DNA from: Naumovozyma dairenensis CBS 421
Taxonomy: Eukaryota > Ascomycota > Saccharomycetes > Saccharomycetales > Saccharomycetaceae
Length of the DNA: 64,000 nucleotides
Direction: 5' to 3'
Assembly (NCBI RefSeq): GCF_000227115.2
Contig: NC_016489.1
Span: 496,001 to 560,000 of the forward strand
Below the pieces are notes generated by a model. It ran no database searches, was not told the DNA's origin, and worked only from the letters and a program-made list of their open reading frames with translations. This document shows positions 54,256-64,000 of this stretch, one piece after another (position 1 is the stretch's first letter; every line of letters begins with the position of its first letter). The position numbers were made by a program, and so were the translations under genes.

Positions 54256-54947
54256 AGAGGGAAAAAACTGTTTCTTCTATATAACAAAAACAAACAAAGT
54301 TGTAAAATTATATATGCATTTTTAGTATTCTTTTTTTTTTTCCTTACACATATATAATTTCAGTAATTAGTTGTGTAATATTTTCGTTTGCTATACTCTC
54401 TCTCTCTCTATATATATATTTCTATATGAGTATGAATACTTTGCGATCGAGTTGACGTTCCTCACTTTATATATCTCACAATAGAATTTCCCCAGAAATG
54501 GTATTCGAAGAACAACAGAAGGAGGAATCGGGGCGGAATCAACTGACCTACAGTTAAGATTCTCTCACTTAAATGTAGGCCATTATATACTATAATGCTA
54601 TACAAAAAACCCAACGTTTTACCCTTCATTCTGCTTAAGATTTCATTCATGCTTTCACGGGTGATCCAGAGTAGAATACTTACGTATAGTCCGTTAAATA
54701 TAGTTCGATCTAACCGATGTATCAGAGCTTGCGATAATGATACATCAACTATCTTGAGGAGCAAGTAACTACGCTTCTTAATGAAAATAAATAGTAAATT
54801 TTATACTATATGTATTGAAGATTTCCGTTTTTGTTTTTTTATAATATTTTCTAATGTTTTTTTATTGTATTTTTTGTAAAAAGAATAATAATAATGAGGA
54901 CGTATATATACGTTAGATAATAATAATTTCCATATTTTTCCATTCAA
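54256..54947. other. Convergent intergenic BYE1-RPL14
   Basis: About 690 bases between convergent genes with a (TC)n/(TA)n stretch near 54397-54418 and T-rich runs near 54829-54880. A 100-codon minus-strand frame at 54462-54764 has no recognisable domain. Confidence 0.5.
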
Positions 54948-57151
<2,204 letters not shown>

Positions 57152-57541
57152 ATGTCGACTTCAAGGTATTCGCAGATAGAGAATGATGTATGTATATTTA
57201 TGTTTTGCAAAATTACGTGCCTTGTAAAATACCATGCAGTTTACTAACGAACAAAACTACCAACATTCGCCGATTCCTTATAGAACGATCAAAAACTAAA
57301 CACATTGGCAAATAAATTAGCAACATTTAGAAATATTAATCAAGAAATAAATGATCAAGCTGTAGCAGATAACTCATTGATAAATTCAATCTCAAATTCA
57401 TTCGGTGCTCTTGCCAATAATATTAAGAATTCATCACAAAGATTAACAAGAACAATGAATTCTGGTAACAACATTTGGAAGATGATAGGCTTGGCTTTAT
57501 TAATCTTCTTCATAATATATAATTTATCCAAATTCTTTTAA
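57152..57541 (+). CDS. SFT1: Golgi Qc-SNARE Sft1, with one intron
   Basis: Spliced length is 97 residues, identical to S. cerevisiae Sft1. Exon 1 (57152-57187) gives MSTSRYSQIEND; exon 2 (57284-57541) continues NDQKLNTLANKLATFRNINQ. The SNARE motif spans about residues 10-70 with the central-layer Gln in NQEINDQAV, and a tail anchor (IGLALLIFFIIYNLSKFF) ends the protein. Sft1 works in retrograde traffic within the Golgi with Sed5. The intron position is shared with S. cerevisiae YKL006C-A. Confidence 0.96.
57188..57283 (+). other. SFT1 intron (96 nt)
   Basis: 5' site GTATGT at 57188, branch site TACTAAC at 57242-57248, 3' site TAG at 57281-57283, phase 0. Confidence 0.95.
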
Positions 57542-57543
57542 AA

Positions 57544-57590
57544 ATTATATATATATATATATATATATATNNNNNNNNNNNNNNNNNNNN
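57544..57590. repeat. (AT)n tract running into a 20-N gap
   Basis: TA dinucleotides directly after the SFT1 stop, followed by 20 unknown bases (57571-57590). The gap probably reflects unresolved repeat length between convergent SFT1 and CAP1. Confidence 0.95.
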
Positions 57591-57594
57591 GTCA

Positions 57595-58434
57595 TCATTG
57601 TAATCCATTAGCGGCATCCCTACCTAATCTATAATTACCAATAGCTTTCCCCCAATTCACTTTAGATCTAGTAATTGGTAATCTTCTTCTTAATGATTTA
57701 AATTGCTTCTCATTCAAATTAGTAAATGAAACATCTAATTCCTTCTCAAAATCAGTTTCAAGTTTTTTAATGACATCATCAACAACATTTTCATTATCAT
57801 TCAACGAAACATTATCAATATCCTTCTTCGATGTAAAATTGACATTACCATCTTCAAAATAATGAATTTGTACTGTAATATCTCCACTCAATTTTTTATT
57901 ATTTGTATCATAAACATATTGAGATTTCCATGACCCATTCCAATAATTATTTGGATTGAAAACTTCTGAAACAATAATTATATGAATCTTACTACTACTA
58001 AAACTACTACTACTTTCATTCTTATCTGGGAAAACACCAATAGTAGCATCATCATTTGGGAACCCAACTTTAACATATTTCTCTAAGTCATTAAAAATCT
58101 TCATTTGATCATCATTCAATTCTAACCCCTCGACATCTTCTTCAACATCAATCCCTTCAAATTTCAAATGGTCAACAGAAAATCTAATATGATTATTATA
58201 ATCAACAAATTTACTATCATCAACATTATGTTCACTAATTATGAATTTCTTATTGCCAAGACTAGGAATAGAAATGGTTGAGATAGTTTTCACATTATGT
58301 ACCTTTATTGAATCTAAAATTCTTGTTTCATTATCTGATCCTGTTATCTTTAAAAGATCAGAATAAATTGATTCAATTTCTCCAGGTGGACATGATTCAA
58401 CAATTTCATTTATTATTGTTTCAAATTTAGACAT
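57595..58434 (-). CDS. CAP1: Actin-capping protein alpha subunit Cap1
   Basis: A 279-residue protein (S. cerevisiae Cap1 has 268). SCPPGEIESIYSDL near the N-terminus and NYWNGSWKSQY in the middle are hallmarks of capping protein alpha; the C-terminal part has LRRRLPITRSKVNWGK with the basic actin-binding tentacle. With Cap2 it caps filament barbed ends at cortical patches. A Ser-rich insert near residue 145 is lineage-specific. It is convergent with SFT1 with about 50 bases between stops. Confidence 0.95.
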   Translation of the reverse strand: MSKFETIINEIVESCPPGEIESIYSDLLKITGSDNETRILDSIKVHNVKTISTISIPSLGNKKFIISEHNVDDSKFVDYNNHIRFSVDHLKFEGIDVEEDVEGLELNDDQMKIFNDLEKYVKVGFPNDDATIGVFPDKNESSSSFSSSKIHIIIVSEVFNPNNYWNGSWKSQYVYDTNNKKLSGDITVQIHYFEDGNVNFTSKKDIDNVSLNDNENVVDDVIKKLETDFEKELDVSFTNLNEKQFKSLRRRLPITRSKVNWGKAIGNYRLGRDAANGLQ

Positions 58435-58668
58435 CTTTGGGCGGAAAGCTGTTGTTTTGATTTGCTATCTTTTCATACAACTGCCATTAAGCGTGTGCTC
58501 TCCTTTAACAAGCTGTTCATATTCTTACTTCCTTTTGTATATTGATGTAAAATCTCGCTTACACGCGGTTTCGAGTTAAAAAATCGATACAAAAATAAAA
58601 ACAGTCAATAATACGCACTCATATAGAGTAATACAGATGTATATAAATGTATTTGTTGCTGTTTTTAG

Positions 58669-59802
58669 TCACAGCTTGTAACCTTTTTTATGGTAATTCA
58701 TAGTTGCTTGATTTTCTAAATTGTTTGGTACATATTTCCCATAGACATCCATTATTGGATGCTCTCCTCCTTTTTTTTGTACATAAAATGAATCATCTTC
58801 CTTTTGTATCTCTTCCAAACCTTCCTCCCTTGGTTCAATTCTATCTGGGAAACAGACCCTATCATAGCTCATTAGTTTTGCTCTTAGCAAAAAATATTGT
58901 TGATAACAATGTCTTTCTGCCCAAGTAATATCCCTTTCACGTTCCCACTCGTAAAATTTAGGTTCAATACCCTCATTGGGAGATAATTCCATGGTAATTT
59001 CATAAGGTGGATCATTGAAAATTTTCAAAATATTTTCGAAACTCGGTTCCCTATGTTCTCTCATAACTTTATTTCTACAAACAATTAAGAAATCACGATA
59101 AATTATTGCATGTCTCAAATGACATTGTAGGAAAATAATAGGCAAGGGGAAATTTGAATATTCTGATGGCGGTAAGAATTCAAATTGATTAGACTGGACC
59201 CCTAAACTTCTTATAATTTCAAACCTATAATCTCTTTCACTACCTTGGAATTGTACTAATTCACTATATGTTATTGCAGCATTTATCATGTCTGATATGT
59301 TTGTCCCACTTTGATTTGTCATTTTAAAATTATCTTCAGACATTTTATCCAATGAGGTCGGTAGAAAAATTGCCTTGCTATTAAAATTTAATCCAAATAT
59401 TAATAAAATTGGTTTCTTATATTGATCGAGGTATTGATCTAATTTTTTCTCATAATTTGAATCACACAAGAGTGGAGCCTCATATCTTTTACATGATTCC
59501 TTCGTGAAAGTATTTCTATAAAGTGAACTAATCTTCTTACCCTGAGATAAGATGAAAATGAAAGGATCGTCTAAAATAAAATCTTTCCCACCAGGGTTCT
59601 CAAGTAATGCCTTTTTTGTTACAGTTTTTTCCCTTTCTTCTGAAGGAATGTTCTTAGTAAAAAAATTGAAAATTTTCTTTCTTAGACTATCAGTACCATA
59701 AGCCTTCTTTTTCTCTTTACTTGGTTGTTTGAATTTTTCATGATATTCGATTAATGGTAATCCATGTGGACTTGAATAAATAATTGGTTTGCAAAAAGTC
59801 AT
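58669..59802 (-). CDS. Protein of unknown function, 377 residues, possible longer N-terminus
   Basis: I do not recognise a family. The frame from the ATG at 59802 is hydrophilic, with many Lys, Glu and Tyr and no signal peptide, membrane helix or repeat. Patches such as PILLIFGLNFNSKAIFLP (about 132-149) and PLPIIFLQCHLRHAIIYRDFLIVCRN (about 222-247) look like a folded core. Upstream, an overlapping frame encodes about 45 sensible residues from an ATG at 59938; the two would join if the ten-A run (minus strand; 59810-59819) were one base shorter. LAC1, expected after CAP1 in S. cerevisiae, is absent. Composition is like its neighbours. Confidence 0.65.
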   Translation of the reverse strand: MTFCKPIIYSSPHGLPLIEYHEKFKQPSKEKKKAYGTDSLRKKIFNFFTKNIPSEEREKTVTKKALLENPGGKDFILDDPFIFILSQGKKISSLYRNTFTKESCKRYEAPLLCDSNYEKKLDQYLDQYKKPILLIFGLNFNSKAIFLPTSLDKMSEDNFKMTNQSGTNISDMINAAITYSELVQFQGSERDYRFEIIRSLGVQSNQFEFLPPSEYSNFPLPIIFLQCHLRHAIIYRDFLIVCRNKVMREHREPSFENILKIFNDPPYEITMELSPNEGIEPKFYEWERERDITWAERHCYQQYFLLRAKLMSYDRVCFPDRIEPREEGLEEIQKEDDSFYVQKKGGEHPIMDVYGKYVPNNLENQATMNYHKKGYKL

Positions 59803-62026
59803 GATTCTCTTTTTTTTTTATCAGGAATGTTTTTCTACATGAAGTTTCTCCATTAATCTGATTTACTTCAAAGGATGTTAATTTTGATATTAATAGAGTT
59901 TCATTGAAAATAATTGCAAGATTATCATCCGCATTCATTAGCTTCACATATCTCCTTGCTTTTATTTAGGATTATTTTCTTCATTTAATTTGTGACACAA
60001 ATAAAAGTCTTACTAATTTCACCGCCCTGACACCCTTTCTTATTATAGATTTCCAAGTTGAAAAAATTCATATAGACGTCTATGTATGTATATACATAGT
60101 AGGCAAAATTCGAATCGTATTGAATATTAGAATTATAACGTGATCTGGTTGAATTATATTTATCGACCAAAAGTCCCCTCGGATAGGAACCAAGTAGTAT
60201 ACATGTACGAAGTAGGAAGTCGGAACACTTTGCTTATCTTGAAGGAAATATCTATTTTTTTAATAACCACCCTATGCAGTACATAGTTGATCCACGGAGG
60301 AAAAATAGAAGCGTTCTTTTCCTATGTACGTAATATAACAGTGCCTTGAAAGACTGAGAAGCATACACAGAACTATTAGTTTCAATTGTGCTGCAGGAAT
60401 ACATTAAACAATGATCCTTAGTAGAGAATATGTACAGAGAATATTGGAGTAGAGTGGGAGGAGGGTTTTGAGGGTCTTCTTTTCATGTTGTCGAGATCAG
60501 GGTCTTAAGAGTACGTACGCAGGTAGATGCAAGTAAAGGGAATCTTCCATGGTAATCGCATGCATTTTTATCGCAGGTACTGTAGTGTACTGTAGTGTAC
60601 TTCACTGTACTGTATACGCTTCCATAATCTCCCGACCGGGGTTTAGGGTCCAAATAAGTTATTTATGTAGTTTAGGTCGAGGGGTTATTGGTTGTAACAA
60701 GGCATGGGAGGGGTAAGAATATTTTCTACCCCGCCAGAAAATATGCCTGCACCACCCCTACCCCCATTTATAGTAACTTGAATAAACCTTTATACCGTTC
60801 CTTTTAATCCGATTATTTATTAGTCATCTTTATCTGTACCCCTAATTCTACCCTATATTTATGGTTCTACTCCCAAAAGTTTTTTAATCCAACCCAACCC
60901 CCTCACAGAACCGCACCCATGTCTGGTTGCAACTTTTTATTACATATGAGAAGCACATGCATATGTGTACGTAAGTACCCCAGATGGGACAAAGTTCTTG
61001 AAGTCAGCTGCCAAAAAATATTACAAATACATTTTTTTTCCCCATTTCGACAATCAAGATACAAGAGAGAAATTCCGTACAAAAAAGAGGGAACTTTTTA
61101 TTCTCTAGCCTCAACCTTTTCACAGAAGGTACCGTTAAGAAATAACCAAGAAAAATCGAAGGAGATGAAGTTTCCTGTTGCAACGGTGGAACAAAATGGA
61201 TGTACGTACGTATATCAGTATATTGAATATTGACCGAAAAAAAAATAATTTTATCGTACAATGGAGGGAAATTCATATGCACCGAAATTATTTTGATCTA
61301 AAAATTTAAACTTCGCAGCTTATAACTTTATAGTGGTAGCTTTTTCCACAGAGTTGTACTTAGCACAAAAAATAAGGTTACGGTGATTGAAAAAATTTTT
61401 ATGGCACCGTCAATCAAGTTCAGCACCTATTGCATTGTTAAGGTTTTTCGCAGATTCAGTATTAATACTCCAACAATGTCACGCAGTGTACCTGTTAATA
61501 TATTGATACAGTGCATATTCCCAATATTCCAGGCACTTATATCATATTACCGACGGTCAGATATAGTTGGGATATTATTACCTAATTTGCAGAATCAAAT
61601 CTTTTCAATATGTACTTTTGAAAGAACACATACAGTACTGTAGAGAAAATGTACCTCTTCCTAGGTTCTCTGAAGGGAAGGGGATCTCACACACAGGCAG
61701 CTTTCAAAGACTCTCTTACGCACATGACTAAGTGGTATCTATCAGAAAGAACCGTCTTAATATAACTTTTATATTATGTCGTTAAGATAAGCAACAGCAA
61801 AAAGAAAAGAAAGGAAAAACTAATTTTTCGAACTATCCTCCCCTCCTGGCTAACTTTATAACTGCTATGATCCCCTTTGTTTTGTATATAAGGATTGGTA
61901 TTTGTTAAAAAAATCGAAAAACCATGTTTGATTTTCCAGTTAAACTTTCGTCATTTGAGATTCTCTTTATCGTTATAAAATACTGAGAGTTTCTCAGGAG
62001 CTGGTTTACCTACAAAACGAGCAATA
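59803..62026. other. 2.2-kb gene-poor region
   Basis: Apart from a possible N-terminal extension of the gene on the left (to 59938), no gene is supported. Frames of 86-104 codons at 60919-61233 and 61383-61643 resemble nothing known. A cluster of TGTAGTGTAC units is at about 60579-60613 and a C/G-rich patch at 60635-60780. Confidence 0.5.
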
Positions 62027-63457
62027 ATGGTTGGATTTAATTTATTGTTATCAGTTTTGACATTTTTACTGTCATCTTCTTTGGGTTATGAAGTATCGAT
62101 AGATACAATCTTAGACGGCTCAGTACCTGCTGGCGAAGCTGTCACTGTCGACTCAGGGTCTTACTTAGGTTTAATCCATGGTTCTACCCAAACATTTTCT
62201 AGTGATTTAACAGTCAATGGTGGATTATATATTACTGATACAAATACTGCTGACGCTGGTATGACGTTAACCACAGACGGTAACTTAGTAAATACCGGTA
62301 TAATTGTAGTCGATAATAGAAACGCATCAAGTGGTATGACTGCAAACATAGGTGGCTCAACATTCGAGAATGATGGGCAAATATTTTTCGCTGGTTCATC
62401 TCAAGGTAGTCCCAATGATTTCACAATTAATCCAAGTGACTCGATAATTAATAGAGGCACTATTCAATTTAGTCAAGATTCAATGGGCTCAAATTCAGCT
62501 ACATTACAATCAAACTCTATCGTTAACGATGGTACTATATGCTTAACGAATATGGACTCAACTATTCAATCTGATACCAGTGGTAGTGGTTGTTTTGATA
62601 TTGGAGAAAATTCTATATATGCCATTCAAGGGAAAGATACAGCTATCGCTACAAATCAAACATTTTATTTATCCTCTACAACTTCAACACTCTACTCTGA
62701 AGGTAACTCTTTGACTGATAATATAATAGTTAGAGGATTTGGTAATGGTAATACACTTACTTTTAGAACCTCCATTGTTTCTACTTCATACGATGATACC
62801 ACAGGTATTCTAACGGTAAACCTTTTCCCATTAATTACTCATAAATATGATATTGGATTAGGTTATGATTCATCTAAATTTGAAATAGAAAGTGTAAGTA
62901 ATGACATTGCAGCTGATCTTATTAACAATGGTCTTTATTATAGAGGTGCACCACCGACAAGTTCGAGACCTGTTCAATGTGCAGCATGTCAGCCAATTCC
63001 TTGGATCCCTGCATTAGAAATTCCAGATCCATACACCACAACCGTAGTTAGTGAACTTTCAACTTTATCAGAGGTAGTCTCATTCTTTGCATCTACTTCT
63101 GACGGTATTCCAGTTGTGGCTTCAACAATATCTATTATCCCTCCACCAATAACGGCCTCTAGCTCAAACTCGGAGACCAAGACTGAACGAAGTACTACAG
63201 TCGTCCCCACCTCAAGCTCGTCGTCGCCTATTATTACGACTGAAGCAGTATCATCATTATTGTCCAAATCTGATGGAGATAACAATAGTAAAACAATTGA
63301 GAGTTGTGTCATCACAGAAACAAAAACAGCATATAATAGTACCGTAGACCACACCACTTATCTATATATTACAGGAACAGACTCCGAGACAATAACTCTA
63401 TCTAGTGTAGTAACGACGCGTTACGTCACCAAAGGAGCGCCTCTTAGTTCAGCTTAG
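62027..63457 (+). CDS. Hyphal_reg-type cell-wall adhesin-like protein, no GPI signal visible
   Basis: A 476-residue secreted protein. Signal peptide 1-20, then about 310 residues of beta-helix-like sequence (GGLYITD, LVNTGIIVVDN, FENDGQIFF, IINRGTIQF, SIVNDGTICL) typical of the hyphally regulated cell-wall protein N-terminal domain of the Hyr/Iff adhesins. A CAAC pair near residue 320 and a Ser/Thr-rich tail follow. Family members normally continue through repeats to a GPI-anchor signal; this frame stops at GAPLSSA without a hydrophobic end. It may be secreted, truncated, or mis-assembled. A diverged repeat starts 190 bases downstream. Confidence 0.8.
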   Translation: MVGFNLLLSVLTFLLSSSLGYEVSIDTILDGSVPAGEAVTVDSGSYLGLIHGSTQTFSSDLTVNGGLYITDTNTADAGMTLTTDGNLVNTGIIVVDNRNASSGMTANIGGSTFENDGQIFFAGSSQGSPNDFTINPSDSIINRGTIQFSQDSMGSNSATLQSNSIVNDGTICLTNMDSTIQSDTSGSGCFDIGENSIYAIQGKDTAIATNQTFYLSSTTSTLYSEGNSLTDNIIVRGFGNGNTLTFRTSIVSTSYDDTTGILTVNLFPLITHKYDIGLGYDSSKFEIESVSNDIAADLINNGLYYRGAPPTSSRPVQCAACQPIPWIPALEIPDPYTTTVVSELSTLSEVVSFFASTSDGIPVVASTISIIPPPITASSSNSETKTERSTTVVPTSSSSSPIITTEAVSSLLSKSDGDNNSKTIESCVITETKTAYNSTVDHTTYLYITGTDSETITLSSVVTTRYVTKGAPLSSA

Positions 63458-63649
63458 TACGAAGCTATCTAGTACTTGATTATCAACTTCTGAAATATTC
63501 ATTTATCTAAATTTTGACTTATATAACTACATTTAACTAACGACTTTATTCACCTTTTTCTTTAGGTAAACAAAATAAAACCTTAGTGTAATATTGTTGC
63601 TCTAATGAGCTACAGCAAAACGGTATGTTTTCGTGCTGAAATAGTAGGT
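63458..63649. other. Flank of the adhesin-like gene
   Basis: Short non-coding stretch after the stop. No continuation of a wall-protein frame or GPI signal was seen in any forward frame. Confidence 0.5.
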
Positions 63650-63934
63650 TGTTGCTAGATTTAATTTGCCTCTTATTGATACTTCAGGGTTATTTATTAA
63701 TACGTTCAGGTATAATATATAGAGTCTAGTATTATAGGTTCCGTTAAATAATAAGGAGCTAGGATAATAATATGATGTGGTGAATATCTAAAGGTTCTAA
63801 GGTTGGTAACTTTCTCTGAAGTAGCTTTGGTTGCAAAGTTATTCTTAGTAGTTCTTGGAAAAGCCCTCAAACATGTAAGCATAATATACCTTCATATGAT
63901 CTTCGAGGAACTTGACCAGAATACAACTGCTAGG
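63650..63934 (+). repeat. Diverged dispersed repeat, copy B (possible solo LTR remnant)
   Basis: Counterpart of 34801-35062 in the same orientation. It begins TGTTGCTAGATTT and shares CTTATTGATA, GGGTTATTTATTAATACGTTCA, AGGATAATAA, AGTAGTTCTTGGAAAAG, TATGATC and TACAACTGCTAG in order. No protein-coding content. Confidence 0.6.
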
Positions 63935-64000
63935 CTAAGAGCGGAACACAGTAACTACAGATCAATCGTGATAGTGTCACTCACACAAGTCTTCTTGAAC

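Noticed and set aside
54462..54764. 100-codon minus-strand frame between BYE1 and RPL14
   Set aside because: No recognisable motif and located in terminator sequence of convergent genes.
60919..61643. 104- and 86-codon frames in the right-hand gene-poor region
   Set aside because: No domain, membrane pattern or similarity that I can recognise; consistent with chance in this length of DNA.

Overview
This window is nuclear DNA of a budding yeast in the family Saccharomycetaceae. It is AT-rich and gene-dense, with short intergenic spacers, three spliceosomal introns using GTATGT / TACTAAC / YAG, and about 29 protein genes, nearly all recognisable as orthologs of Saccharomyces cerevisiae genes. 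Gene order shows a post-whole-genome-duplication species outside Saccharomyces. Long poly-Asn and poly-Ser tracts, cell-wall adhesins and N-gapped assembly style would fit Naumovozyma or Kazachstania (Naumovozyma is my guess, not proven). No tRNA, rRNA, CRISPR or complete transposon was found.

Layout. (1) 1-4.5 kb: BUD2 (cut by the left edge) and VPS20, which come from elsewhere in the S. cerevisiae map. (2) 4.9-46.5 kb: a block colinear with the right arm of S. cerevisiae chromosome XIV, YNR030W to YNR049C: ALG12, PPG1, HUB1, ABZ1, SOL1, EGO4, MRPS12, RSM19, DBP6, ZRG17, MRX15, COQ2, MVD1, AGA1, PET494, FPK1, CRF1, MSO1. SSK2 and TRM112 are absent from their expected places. Three genes are extra: an LMBR1-family membrane protein after SOL1, TUP1 between MVD1 and AGA1, and an orphan secreted EF-hand-like protein next to TUP1. 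(3) 47-58.4 kb: a block matching the centromere-proximal ends of S. cerevisiae XII-left and XI-left: RTT109, MRP17, AUR1, BYE1, RPL14, SFT1, CAP1. (4) 58.7-64 kb: a sparse accessory end with an unrecognised 377-residue protein, a Hyphal_reg-type cell-wall protein without a visible GPI signal, and a diverged repeat shared with the gene-poor stretch at 34.8 kb.

Functional groups. Mitochondrial gene expression and respiration: MRPS12, RSM19, MRP17, MRX15, PET494, COQ2; four of these carry Puf3-type sites just downstream. Secretory pathway and cell surface: ALG12, ZRG17, AUR1, SFT1, MSO1, AGA1, CRF1 and its regulatory kinase FPK1 (both act on phospholipid flipping). Metabolism: ABZ1 (folate), MVD1 (isoprenoids), SOL1. 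Chromatin and transcription: TUP1, RTT109, BYE1. Ribosome: DBP6 (with a textbook RRPE/PAC promoter) and RPL14.

Two genes, VPS20 and the orphan at 58.7-59.8 kb, have probable frame breaks at A homopolymers, best explained as sequencing errors. Five runs of N and a single ambiguous base are present.
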